From a virus, in the IMG/VR virus record IMGVR_UViG_3300023174_000367, positions 1 to 37,201 of that record: 37,201 bases of DNA; one strand, given 5' to 3'. The notes below the pieces were generated by a model, which was not told where the DNA came from, did not search any database, and saw nothing but the letters and a program-made list of their open reading frames with translations. Positions 5,410-13,266 of this stretch are shown piece after piece. Made by a program: the position numbers and the translations under genes. The number at the start of each line of letters is the position of its first letter. Within the stretch, counting starts at the first letter, position 1.

Positions 5410-6255
5410 ATGAACACAATCCCCTCCCTCCCCGCTGACCTTGACTTCCAACCCATCCGTGAACAAGCAACCCGCAATGGCATGCCTGTTGAAGGACGCT
5501 ATTGGGTGGTCAATCCCTTGAATGACTCTGTCATTGGCGATGGTAAGCGTGTCCACAACCCACAGAACTACCGCACCATGTGGGATAGCTTATGGCAAGG
5601 CTTGTCAGAATCTGTGCTTGACCTTTCCACAGTGGAAGTGAAGGCACGTAGCATTGACAATGGTGCTGCCATGCGAGCAGAAATTATTCTGCCCAACCAT
5701 GACTTCACTGGTCAGCTTGGTGAAGCTGCCAAGATGAAGATTGTTATTGGCGACAGCCATGACCAGTCTGTGAAGCGCAGTGTGCAAGCAATGATCTTGC
5801 GTTTGGCTTGCTTGAATGGCATGATTGCAGTGCGAGAGAACATTGGCTTCTCACAGAAGCACACTACATTCAGTGACCCACAGATGATTGGTCAAGTGGC
5901 TAGCAACTGGATACCACAACTTGAGAATGAGGTTGATCTCATGAAGCAGATGACTGTGGTGAAGGTGGATGTAGACACTGCTGTGCATTTCTACCGTGAA
6001 CATGTTACCAAGTACCGCACCTCAACAGGGTGGAAGTTCAATGAGAAAATGCTGGAGCGTGTCATGCAGATACACAACAGCTATGACATGGGACACAATG
6101 CCTACCGTGTTTACAACACACTGACACACATCTCCACCCACGTAGAGACAAGCCGTGAAGGTGCTGATGTAGGACGTAAGCAACTACGTATTGAGCAAGA
6201 CATTGATGCTGTGCTCAAGGGTGCATTCAACGATCTGCTTTTACAAGCAGCTTAA
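5410..6255 (+). CDS. DUF932 family phage/plasmid-type protein
   Basis: The start ATG 5410 is chosen because AAGGAG lies ten bases upstream; an upstream in-frame start would lack one. The 281-residue product has the DUF932 pattern: an N-terminal GRYWVVNP... segment, RAEIILPNHDF, then a central helix with ILRLACLNGMIAVRE, where the 'C.NG' core is characteristic. A helical C-terminal half follows. DUF932 proteins are widespread on phages and plasmids, and their biochemical role is not established. The gene has its own consensus promoter and a hairpin after it, so it may be a highly expressed single-gene unit. Confidence 0.8.
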   Translation: MNTIPSLPADLDFQPIREQATRNGMPVEGRYWVVNPLNDSVIGDGKRVHNPQNYRTMWDSLWQGLSESVLDLSTVEVKARSIDNGAAMRAEIILPNHDFTGQLGEAAKMKIVIGDSHDQSVKRSVQAMILRLACLNGMIAVRENIGFSQKHTTFSDPQMIGQVASNWIPQLENEVDLMKQMTVVKVDVDTAVHFYREHVTKYRTSTGWKFNEKMLERVMQIHNSYDMGHNAYRVYNTLTHISTHVETSREGADVGRKQLRIEQDIDAVLKGAFNDLLLQAA

Positions 6256-6261
6256 TCAACA

Positions 6262-6285
6262 AGAGGGGCTTAGTCCCCTCTCTTT
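6262..6285 (+). terminator. Hairpin after DUF932 gene, probable weak terminator
   Basis: AGAGGGG (6262-6268) and CCCCTCT (6275-6281) form a perfect seven-pair stem with a six-base loop, followed by CTTT. The U-tract is short, so it may be a partial terminator or an mRNA-stabilising end between this gene and the next at 6295. Confidence 0.55.
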
Positions 6286-6294
6286 AGGTAACAC

Positions 6295-7128
6295 ATGGAA
6301 AAAGATAAAGCAATTGGTATGTTCATGGGACTGTTCGTTGGCGATGCATTGGGAGCGCCTTTGGAATTCATGCGTCCCCCTGAGTTTGACAAAGTGACAG
6401 ACATGATTGGTGGTGGTGTTCACTCTGCTGAGATAGGCGAGTGGACAGATGATGGTGCTATGGCAATGTGCATTGCAGATGCATATGCTACAAGAGGTAA
6501 GTTTGCTCCGCAAGAAATTGCACTCAACTTCAAGACATGGGCAAAGACAGGACACTTTGGCACAAGGGATTATCGGTTTGACATTGGACGCACTTGCTTT
6601 GAAGCCATTGAAGGCATGACAACAGAGCAACCATATCAGGGCAGGACAGATGGTAGAGCAAGTGGTAATGGCTCCATCATGCGTATTGCTCCTGTTGTAT
6701 TAGCCAACCACAACAAACCCAACATTGGTTTAGGTGAAGCCATTGCTGTGTCTCTCATGACACACGGCAACACTGACACTGTCCATTACATGGCAGCTTT
6801 TGTGGCTGAGCTGTATGCTGGTAAACAGCTTGATGAGTTTACTCATTTGATAGATGATGAGTATGACATTCGCAAAGGCAAAGGTTCTATTATGCATGCA
6901 TACAATGCAGCATGGGAATGTGTCGATGTCACCTTTAGCTTCCAAGATGCACTGGTCAGGGCAGTTAACAAAGGCTATGACGCTGACACCGTAGGTGCAG
7001 TGACAGGTATGCTAGCTGGTAGACACTATGGATACAGTGCTATACCAAAGCGTTGGCTTAACAAGCTGATGAAGCATGATGAACTATTGCAGATGGCAGA
7101 AACACTTTATGAAATGGGTGGGCAATGA
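6295..7128 (+). CDS. ADP-ribosylglycohydrolase (ARH/DraG family)
   Basis: A 277-residue protein with the family's metal-binding blocks in order: GDALGAPLEF (16-25), WTDDGAMA (TDDG at 51-54), GNGSIMRIAP (124-133), THGNTDT near 157 and GYDADTVGAVTGMLAG (227-242, with the DADT core). ARH/DraG enzymes use two Mg ions to remove ADP-ribose from arginine or other acceptors, or act on related ADP-ribose conjugates. All the key acidic motifs are present, so an active enzyme is expected. It lies early in the genome after a strong promoter. It may erase host or phage ADP-ribosylation marks, or serve NAD metabolism; the target is unknown. Confidence 0.88.
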   Translation: MEKDKAIGMFMGLFVGDALGAPLEFMRPPEFDKVTDMIGGGVHSAEIGEWTDDGAMAMCIADAYATRGKFAPQEIALNFKTWAKTGHFGTRDYRFDIGRTCFEAIEGMTTEQPYQGRTDGRASGNGSIMRIAPVVLANHNKPNIGLGEAIAVSLMTHGNTDTVHYMAAFVAELYAGKQLDEFTHLIDDEYDIRKGKGSIMHAYNAAWECVDVTFSFQDALVRAVNKGYDADTVGAVTGMLAGRHYGYSAIPKRWLNKLMKHDELLQMAETLYEMGGQ

Positions 7129-7304
7129 ATTTCAAAGACGACAAAGGCATTGAGTGGAAGCCATTCGTTGCTGGTTACATCACTGACGAAGGGTTGCGTA
7201 CTTGCATTGTCTATGCCATATCAGCAGAGCATGCTGAGCTTGTCATAGAAGACTTACGTAGAACAGCAAGGCTTGTTGGCTACATTGGAGAGAAACAAGA
7301 ATGA
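7125..7304 (+). CDS. Hypothetical protein, 59 aa
   Basis: Starts by ATGA overlap with the ADP-ribosylglycohydrolase stop and ends by ATGA overlap with the integrase gene. The product begins MNFKDDKGIEWKPFVAGYIT and has a small alpha/beta layout with EHAELVIEDLRR. No family is recognised. Its tight position between the two genes suggests coupled translation, and a recombination-directionality role is conceivable but unsupported. Confidence 0.6.
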   Translation: MNFKDDKGIEWKPFVAGYITDEGLRTCIVYAISAEHAELVIEDLRRTARLVGYIGEKQE

Positions 7305-8398
7305 GCATGCCTCGCTATGTCATGCGCTTTAAAGTGGCAGGTAAGACCAAGTGGAGGTACAACCCACCACAAGATGCCATTGATGCTGGTGTTGTCAAGC
7401 GTATGGAACTTGGGAGCATCTATCAAACAGCCTATGCTATGGCTGAAGAGCAGAACAAAATATTGGATGGGTGGAGACAAGAGCGAAAGCATTTGAAAAA
7501 TCTATCCACTAATGCGAAGCTTAGTGAAGTGATCAAGAGCTATGAAAATAGCTTGAGCTTTGCTAAGCTTGCTCCTCAAACAAGACAAGACTATCTTTAT
7601 TATCTGAAGATGTGGTATCAAAGCAGGATAGGTGGTGTGCCGTTGTTGTGGGCTAAGCTTGAAGACATACAGACACCCATGTGTCAACGTGTCTATGAAG
7701 AGCATGCTGCTCACAGTGTTAGCTTAGCTAACCACACCTTAGCTGTCTATCGTTTGTTGTTTAACTATGCCATAAGACAGGGCTACACCAACTACAATCC
7801 ATTCAGCAAGGTGCAGAGAAGGATTGAGAAGGCACGTAAAATTGTTTGGACAAGGGAAGATGTCAAAGCATTCCTTGATGTGGCTTACAGCCAGTTTAAA
7901 TGGCGTAATGTAGGACTCATTGTGCAGATGGCATACGAATGGGGACAGCGTATGGGAGACATGCGTATGTTGAAGTGGGTAGATTACAACATGGAGACTG
8001 GTGTTCTAACCCTTGAGCAGAGCAAACGTAGAGCACGTATCACTTTGCCTACATCTGAAGGGTTGCAAGCAATGCTTAAGCAACAACATGAAGAGTATGG
8101 TTGGCAACAATATGTTGCACCAAGTAATATGTCAGATAGAAAAGGTGGGTTAGTGCCTTACTCACTAGAAAACTTATCAAGAGTTGGTGATGTAATAAAA
8201 ACTGAAGCAAATATATCTGAGGATATAAAGCTTATGGATTTACGTAGGACAGCAGTGACTGAGATGATTGAGGCAGAAGTACCACTGCCTAACATCATGG
8301 CTATGACGGGGCATGCCACTCCCCAAAGTGTTGCACCATACTTGAAGCATACGCTGAAGGGTGCTACAGTGGCAGCAAGGATGAGAGGATTTGTATGA
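7301..8398 (+). CDS. int: Tyrosine recombinase / integrase with atypical HxxR box
   Basis: A 365-residue protein. An N-terminal arm-type segment (1-70) is followed by a SAM-like core-binding domain (about 72-170) and a catalytic domain (about 180-355). Catalytic positions seen are Arg217 in WGQRMGDMR, Lys242 in EQSKRRARI, Arg315 in DLRRT, His338 in TGHAT and Tyr347 in APYLKH. The usual HxxR histidine is replaced by Met312 (MDLR). That position varies in some families, but its loss is unusual. The gene implies a temperate or formerly temperate history. No repressor gene is seen nearby. Confidence 0.85.
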   Translation: MSMPRYVMRFKVAGKTKWRYNPPQDAIDAGVVKRMELGSIYQTAYAMAEEQNKILDGWRQERKHLKNLSTNAKLSEVIKSYENSLSFAKLAPQTRQDYLYYLKMWYQSRIGGVPLLWAKLEDIQTPMCQRVYEEHAAHSVSLANHTLAVYRLLFNYAIRQGYTNYNPFSKVQRRIEKARKIVWTREDVKAFLDVAYSQFKWRNVGLIVQMAYEWGQRMGDMRMLKWVDYNMETGVLTLEQSKRRARITLPTSEGLQAMLKQQHEEYGWQQYVAPSNMSDRKGGLVPYSLENLSRVGDVIKTEANISEDIKLMDLRRTAVTEMIEAEVPLPNIMAMTGHATPQSVAPYLKHTLKGATVAARMRGFV

Positions 8399-8502
8399 TT
8401 GAATCTATGATGACTTTCCTAGCACTGAGTGCATTAGGGGCTTTTGTTGGTGGTGTTGTGTTTGTAGCTGTTGTTATGTTCTTGGAGAACCTAGATGACT
8501 AG
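8395..8502 (+). CDS. Tiny single-pass membrane protein, 35 aa
   Basis: Starts by ATGA overlap with the integrase stop. Residues 7-28 (TFLALSALGAFVGG then VVFVAVVMF) form one continuous hydrophobic helix with small residues, and a short acidic tail ENLDD follows. Such mini-proteins can modulate membrane proteins, but no function can be assigned. Confidence 0.55.
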   Translation: MIESMMTFLALSALGAFVGGVVFVAVVMFLENLDD

Positions 8503-8641
8503 AGAAGAAATTGAAGCAGTTGTTATTGATGAGCTTGAGTTTTTAATTAAGTGGGAACAAGATCTTGCTGATGATGTTAAAGACAAAGAGTTGCTTGCTG
8601 CTTTGCAGCTTGTGCGTACACAGTTTGGGGTGAAGCAATGA
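8495..8641 (+). CDS. Hypothetical helical protein, 48 aa
   Basis: ATG 8495 overlaps the end of the upstream membrane-protein gene by eight bases. The product is charged and helical (MTREEIEAVVIDELEFLIKW) and ends FGVKQ, overlapping ATG 8638 as ATGA. No homolog is recognised, so it is supported mainly by gene packing. Confidence 0.55.
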   Translation: MTREEIEAVVIDELEFLIKWEQDLADDVKDKELLAALQLVRTQFGVKQ

Positions 8642-8790
8642 GTGCTTGGCTCATAGCAATTATTGGTGTTGTCTATTTAGTGGTGGCTGTAGATTTGCTA
8701 TTGAAAGGGAACATGGGAATGGGCATAGCCTTTGTTGGTTATAGCTTAGGTAATGTTGGTTTATATTTAGCAGCAAGGGGACAAGCATGA
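8638..8790 (+). CDS. Small two-helix membrane protein, 50 aa
   Basis: Two hydrophobic stretches are seen (residues 3-21, AWLIAIIGVVYLVVAV, and 28-46, GMGIAFVGYSLGNVGLYLA), suggesting a hairpin in the inner membrane. It ends ARGQA, encoded by an 18-base junction that is repeated at the end of the next gene. A holin-like or superinfection-exclusion role is possible but not shown. Confidence 0.6.
   Translation: MSAWLIAIIGVVYLVVAVDLLLKGNMGMGIAFVGYSLGNVGLYLAARGQA
8773..8790 (+). repeat. 18-bp junction repeat, copy 1
   Basis: GCAAGGGGACAAGCATGA encodes the tail ARGQA and stop of the upstream gene. The same bases supply the AAGGGG Shine-Dalgarno and ATG of the downstream gene. It is identical to 9009-9026. 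Confidence 0.8.
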
Positions 8791-9026
8791 CACAAGATGA
8801 AATTATTGATATGGCTGAAAAGGCTAAGTTAGACAAAGAACTAGCTGATGATTATTGCCGTGTTGAGTACTGGACTGCAACTGAGGATGAACTTATAGCC
8901 TTTGCCAAACTGGTAGCCGCCAAAGAACGTGAAGCCTGTGCAAAGGTGTGTGAGGAAGTTGGTGAACATCCATCACTGACTCCGCTTCATTGTGCTGAAT
9001 CCATCAGAGCAAGGGGACAAGCATGA
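8787..9026 (+). CDS. Hypothetical protein, 79 aa
   Basis: Starts MTQDEIIDMAEKAKL and contains AFAKLVAAKEREACAKVCEE, a composition I recognise from a common class of small phage proteins without known function. It is helical and ends in the same ARGQA tail as the preceding gene. It is coupled to both neighbours by ATGA overlaps. Confidence 0.7.
   Translation: MTQDEIIDMAEKAKLDKELADDYCRVEYWTATEDELIAFAKLVAAKEREACAKVCEEVGEHPSLTPLHCAESIRARGQA
9009..9026 (+). repeat. 18-bp junction repeat, copy 2
   Basis: An exact second copy of the junction at 8773-8790, again serving as C-terminal codons, Shine-Dalgarno and start codon. Confidence 0.8.
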
Positions 9027-9295
9027 GTGATTACGACATGAAAATTCATAGCAACCCAGACGCACAAGCGTGGGCAAAGTTTTTCATTCAGACAAAAGAA
9101 AAGGCAAGCTGGCAGATTGAAGATATTGATGAGTCATTGATGCTGGGTTGGTTTGCGAACGCAATGATGGCAATGCACGATTCACAGCGCACATGGGTAG
9201 GGCTGACGGATGAGGAAATACAAGAAATTACATTGGAATTGCCAATGGATGCTGTGCGTATAACCGAAGCCAAACTCAAGGAGAAGAACGCATGA
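9023..9295 (+). CDS. Hypothetical protein, 90 aa
   Basis: The N-terminal half (MSDYDMKIHSNPDAQAWAKF then MLGWFANAMMAM) resembles small phage proteins. A C-terminal segment TWVGLTDEEIQEI matches a recurrent 'GLTDEEI' phage tail sequence. Function unknown. Overlaps the next ATG at 9292. Confidence 0.7.
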   Translation: MSDYDMKIHSNPDAQAWAKFFIQTKEKASWQIEDIDESLMLGWFANAMMAMHDSQRTWVGLTDEEIQEITLELPMDAVRITEAKLKEKNA

Positions 9296-9465
9296 TTGAA
9301 AAAATAAGAACACTCTTTGGAAAGATGCGTGGTGTCTATGGAAGAAAACAAACTATAATGGTAGAGAGTATTGCTTGGCGTTGTCGCAAATGCTCAACAG
9401 TATTTCTTGTTGAAGAAGAAGCTAAGCAGCATTCATGTAAAGGAAAACCAAATGCAATTTCATAA
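9292..9465 (+). CDS. Putative zinc-binding mini protein, 57 aa
   Basis: A basic N-terminus (MIEKIRTLFGKMRGVYGRKQ) is followed by WRCRKCSTVF and KQHSC, giving a C-x2-C ... H-x2-C array that can bind one zinc. This is a small zinc-ribbon or C2HC layout. It could be a nucleic-acid adaptor near the primase-helicase gene. The family is not identified. Confidence 0.6.
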   Translation: MIEKIRTLFGKMRGVYGRKQTIMVESIAWRCRKCSTVFLVEEEAKQHSCKGKPNAIS

Positions 9466-9697
9466 ACTTGAAGACCTCATCATGCAAGCATGGAGCACAT
9501 CAGAAGACCTTGAGCTTTTGTTGTGGGCATTGATGGACAGACCAACACCAATGACAGAGGATGAACAAGCCAATATGATTATTGGCATCACAGCCTTACA
9601 CAACAGTAGGATGCACAGGCTTTTAGAAACTTATTCTGCTGTGTTAAAAACAAACGATATCAATTACAAAGGAGTGGAGTGGGAACTAAATTTATAA
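9452..9697 (+). CDS. Hypothetical helical protein, 81 aa
   Basis: The start ATG 9452 is preferred because TAAAGGAAAACCAA lies directly upstream; a longer in-frame version starts inside the preceding gene. The product (MQFHKLEDLIMQAWSTSEDL) is helical and acidic, like phage regulatory mini-proteins placed before replication genes. The stop is followed by overlap with the GTG of the primase-helicase gene. Confidence 0.65.
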   Translation: MQFHKLEDLIMQAWSTSEDLELLLWALMDRPTPMTEDEQANMIIGITALHNSRMHRLLETYSAVLKTNDINYKGVEWELNL

Positions 9698-11298
9698 AAA
9701 CACATCAACCTTGTCACACTTGTGGTAGCTCAGATGGGCTATCAATAAATGATGACATGTCAACCAAGTGCTTTGTATGTAATACATTCACTCCCACCAC
9801 CATAGCCTCAGAGGAAACAATCCCAATGCTTACAGAAGAAACAGAAGTGAAGGACATCTCCTTTCTTAAACAATATAGAGAAGGCATGTCAGTGTCTATC
9901 TCTGACAGACGCATCACTAAAGCAACAATGGAAAAGTTTGGTGTTGTTAAATGTGACAACAATTTATATTTTCCTTATCACGACAAGGACAACCAGCTTG
10001 TAGCTGCTAAGGTTAGAAGCACAAAAGAAAAATCTTTCTCCACTGCTGGTGCATGGGGTAAGGGTACATTGTTTGGGCAACACTTGTTTCCCATTGGTGG
10101 ACGCTACCTCACGCTGGTGGAGGGTGAGTTTGATGCACTGGCTGCATACCAAATGACAGGATCTAAGTATCCTGTTGTGTCTATACGTAATGGCGCTGGC
10201 TCTGCATTGAAAGATTGCAAGCAACATTATGAATACATCAACAGCTTTGAAAACATCATAGTGTGTTTTGATGGTGATGAACATGGGGTGAAGGCAGCTA
10301 AGGAAGTGGCTGAGCTTTTTGGCAGCAAGTGCAAAGTGTTCAAGCCTTTGCCTGACTACAAGGACGCATGTGATTGGCTCTCTGAAAGCAAAGAAGCTGC
10401 CTTTGTAGACAGATGGTGGAGAGCTGAGCAATTTGTACCAGATGGTATTGTCTCTGGCTCTACACTATGGGATGAAATGTCTAAGCCTTTGGCTCCAGCA
10501 GATTGCTTCTACCCTTGGCAAGGACTGAATGAACTTACCTATGGTATGCGCTTTGGTGAACTAGTAACTATCACTGCTGGTAGTGGATTGGGTAAGAGTC
10601 AAGTGCTTAGAGAAATTGTGTGGCACATTGTGCAGAAGACAGAGGACAACATTGGTCTTATGTTCTTGGAAGAAAGCATTCGTAAGACAGGCTTATCCAT
10701 CATGTCTCTTGCAGCTAATGTTCCATTGCACTTGCCTGACCATGAAGTTGGTGAGGAAGAACGCAAGAGAGCTTTTGATAATACGTTAGGTACTGGTAGA
10801 TTGTTTTTGTTTGACCACTTCGGAAGCACATCAACAGATAACATTATCAATCGTGTTCGTTACATGGCTAAAGGTCTTAGCTGTAAGTACATCTTCCTTG
10901 ATCACGTATCAATCATTGTGTCTGCACAAGAGAGTGGTGATGAACGTAAAGCCATTGATGAAATAATGACCAAGCTTCGTATGCTTGTACAAGAAACAAA
11001 CATAGCTCTTGTTATTGTCAGCCACTTGAAGCGCCCCTCTGATAAGGGACATGAAGAAGGTGCTGTCACTTCATTGGCACAGCTTAGAGGCAGTGGCTCC
11101 ATTGCTCAGCTTAGTGACATGGTGATTGGTCTTGAACGTAATGGTCAAGCAGAAGAAGAACAGGTACGCAACATGACTAAGGTTCGTGTACTTAAGAACA
11201 GGTTCAGTGGAACTACAGGCCCTGCTGGAAACTTGCTTTACAATAAGCATACTGGTAGGATGTTGGAATATATTGAAGAGGAAGGTGAAGCGTTATGA
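9679..11298 (+). CDS. T7 gp4-like primase-helicase
   Basis: A 539-residue bifunctional replisome protein. The GTG start at 9679 is supported by AAAGGAG upstream. An N-terminal zinc finger (Cys12, Cys15, Cys31, Cys34) reads the primase site. The Toprim segment has VEGEFDA (147-153) and DGDEHG (198-203). The DnaB-type helicase has Walker A GSGLGKS (301-307), LEES near 330, Walker B FLDH (Asp408), then VSHLKRP and an arginine-rich C-terminal block. Domain order and length match the T7-type single-chain primase-helicase. It lies directly upstream of DNA polymerase. Confidence 0.93.
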   Translation: MGTKFIKTHQPCHTCGSSDGLSINDDMSTKCFVCNTFTPTTIASEETIPMLTEETEVKDISFLKQYREGMSVSISDRRITKATMEKFGVVKCDNNLYFPYHDKDNQLVAAKVRSTKEKSFSTAGAWGKGTLFGQHLFPIGGRYLTLVEGEFDALAAYQMTGSKYPVVSIRNGAGSALKDCKQHYEYINSFENIIVCFDGDEHGVKAAKEVAELFGSKCKVFKPLPDYKDACDWLSESKEAAFVDRWWRAEQFVPDGIVSGSTLWDEMSKPLAPADCFYPWQGLNELTYGMRFGELVTITAGSGLGKSQVLREIVWHIVQKTEDNIGLMFLEESIRKTGLSIMSLAANVPLHLPDHEVGEEERKRAFDNTLGTGRLFLFDHFGSTSTDNIINRVRYMAKGLSCKYIFLDHVSIIVSAQESGDERKAIDEIMTKLRMLVQETNIALVIVSHLKRPSDKGHEEGAVTSLAQLRGSGSIAQLSDMVIGLERNGQAEEEQVRNMTKVRVLKNRFSGTTGPAGNLLYNKHTGRMLEYIEEEGEAL

Positions 11299-11537
11299 AA
11301 CAGAAACCAATTGTCTCCTTTACAGGAGAGGCAGAATTTTTCAGTGTCTTCATTAGAGATGAGGATAAGGAAGAATTAAATCTAGACACTAACGAAGTGA
11401 TAGTGGCTGGTGTCTATGCCATCAACCATCCTAAACTTGGAAACAACAAGGTTAGAACAAGTGTTGTGGTTAAGAAGAACCACGATGGCAGCTTTGAAAC
11501 ACTGAACACAATCTACGTTCCTCATGATCTATCTTGA
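11295..11537 (+). CDS. Hypothetical protein between helicase and polymerase, 80 aa
   Basis: Overlaps the helicase stop (ATGA) and runs 14 bases into the polymerase gene. The product is beta-rich (FFSVFIRDEDKEELNL, RTSVVVKKNHDGSFETLNTI), compatible with a small OB- or SH3-like fold. Its constant position in the replisome operon suggests an accessory role; no family is recognised. Confidence 0.65.
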   Translation: MKQKPIVSFTGEAEFFSVFIRDEDKEELNLDTNEVIVAGVYAINHPKLGNNKVRTSVVVKKNHDGSFETLNTIYVPHDLS

Positions 11538-13233
11538 CATAGAAACAAACACAAGCCATGACACCATATGGCTTTGTGTAACTATGCAAGACGGTGTGCT
11601 TACACATTGGAGAAACCCTGAAGGGCTGCTTCAATACTTAGGCGAGGATGAAGTGTGTGGACACAACATCATTGGCTTTGATGCATCAGTGTTAGAGAAG
11701 GTGTGGGGCATAACGATACAACCAAACAAGCTGGTTGATACTCTCATCCTGTCTAGACTATACAAGCCTGACATTGAAATGGTTTGTATTGAAGGACAGA
11801 GAGCACCATCATTGCACAGTCTTGAAGCATGGGGCATTCGTTTGGGTGAACACAAGATTGGTTTCACAGACTTTGATGGCGGGTGGTCTGAAGAGATGGC
11901 TCAGTATTGTGAGCAAGATGTGTTGCTGCTTAGAAGACTCCACAAACACTTAGTTAAAGTGATGTTTGATGAGGGCTTCAGTGCTAAGAGCATACAGCTT
12001 GAACATGAAGTAGCTCTTGTCTGTAAGAAGATGGAAGAGACAGGCTTCATGCTTGATGAACGCAAGGCTATGCTGTTACAAGCTGAGCTTAGTGGACGCA
12101 TGGCTGACATTGAAGGACAGATGCAAGAAGTGTTTAAGCCTATTGTTGAACAACGCTGGTCTGATAAGACAGGCAAGCAATTGAAAGACAAAACTACCAT
12201 CTTTAATCCGGGCAGCAGACAGCAAATAGCTGAGCGTCTACAAGGCTTAGGTGTTGTGTTCAATAAGAAGACAGAGAAGGGCAACATCATTGTGGATGAG
12301 ACAGTGCTTGAAGGCATTGATCTTCCTGAAGCAAAGCTTGTTGCTGAATATCTCATGTTACAGAAACGTGTAGCACAGATTAGTAGTTGGCTTGAACTTG
12401 TACAACCTGATGGCAGGGTGCATGGCAGAGTGATTACCAACGGTGCAGTGACAGGTAGGTGTACACACAGCAGCCCTAACATGGCACAGGTTCCAGCCGT
12501 AGGTAATCCTTACGGTGCTGAGTGTAGAGAGATGTGGACTGTGCCTAAAGGAAAGGTGCAGGTGGGGGTAGACTTGAGTGGTATTGAACTGCGCTGTCTA
12601 GCCCACTACATGCGTGATCTAGAGTGGCAAGAAGAACTCTTGAAGGGCGATATCCATTGGAAGAACTGCCAAGCTTTTGGGCTTGTTCCTAAAGGCACAG
12701 TGAAAGATGATAGTAATAGTGAGCACAAGAAGTTTCGTAATCAAACGAAGACCATGACATATGCAATGTTGTATGGTGCTGGTGCTGCTAAGATTGGAAT
12801 CACTGCTGGTGTGTCTCCAACAAAGGGTAAGAAACTTATTGAAAACTTTCTTGAGAATACTCCAGCTTTAAAGAAGCTGAAGGACAAGATAAATAAGATA
12901 GGTGGTAATGGAAAGTTGCCCGGCCTTGATGGTAGAATATTGTGGATAAGATCACAGCATGCTGCCCTAAACACTTTGCTTCAGTGCGCTGGTGCAGTGG
13001 TAGCTAAGCAATGGCTTATAGAATCTACGAAGGCTTTGAACGAAGCTAACATAGATGCAAAGCTGGTAGCTTTTGTACATGATGAAACACAATGGGAAGT
13101 AGATGTATCTCAGGCACAACAGGCTGTAGATATTATTGAAAAAGCTGCAACAAAAGCAGGAGAAGTGTTACAATTTAGATGTCCTGTTGATGCCGAAGGA
13201 AAGATTGGCAACAACTGGCGTGATTGCCACTGA
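11524..13233 (+). CDS. Family A DNA polymerase (T7-like) with 3'-5' exonuclease
   Basis: 569 residues, shorter than T7 gp5 (about 700). Exonuclease (DEDDy): DIET (5-8, Asp5 and Glu7), HNIIGFD (Asp53) and YCEQD (Tyr128 and Asp132). Polymerase: motif A VGVDLSGIELR (Asp350), motif B RNQTKTMTYAMLYGAG (Arg405, Lys409, Tyr413, Tyr417) and motif C VHDE (518-521). Tyr413 aligns with T7 Tyr526 / E. coli Phe762. No 5' nuclease domain is fused; that activity is in the separate FEN-like gene downstream. A thioredoxin-binding insertion is not evident. The start overlaps the upstream gene and has no good Shine-Dalgarno, implying translational coupling. Confidence 0.95.
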   Translation: MIYLDIETNTSHDTIWLCVTMQDGVLTHWRNPEGLLQYLGEDEVCGHNIIGFDASVLEKVWGITIQPNKLVDTLILSRLYKPDIEMVCIEGQRAPSLHSLEAWGIRLGEHKIGFTDFDGGWSEEMAQYCEQDVLLLRRLHKHLVKVMFDEGFSAKSIQLEHEVALVCKKMEETGFMLDERKAMLLQAELSGRMADIEGQMQEVFKPIVEQRWSDKTGKQLKDKTTIFNPGSRQQIAERLQGLGVVFNKKTEKGNIIVDETVLEGIDLPEAKLVAEYLMLQKRVAQISSWLELVQPDGRVHGRVITNGAVTGRCTHSSPNMAQVPAVGNPYGAECREMWTVPKGKVQVGVDLSGIELRCLAHYMRDLEWQEELLKGDIHWKNCQAFGLVPKGTVKDDSNSEHKKFRNQTKTMTYAMLYGAGAAKIGITAGVSPTKGKKLIENFLENTPALKKLKDKINKIGGNGKLPGLDGRILWIRSQHAALNTLLQCAGAVVAKQWLIESTKALNEANIDAKLVAFVHDETQWEVDVSQAQQAVDIIEKAATKAGEVLQFRCPVDAEGKIGNNWRDCH

Positions 13234-13266
13234 CGTTACTGGTGGGTTTTGATAAAGGAAATTGAA

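Noticed and set aside
7128-8800. tRNA fragment or attP site next to the integrase
   Set aside because: Genes overlap end to end here and I see no T-arm-like sequence or repeated core.
9352-9359. TATAAT box upstream of the gene at 9452
   Set aside because: No acceptable -35 box lies 15-19 bases upstream, and it is inside the coding sequence of the zinc-motif protein.
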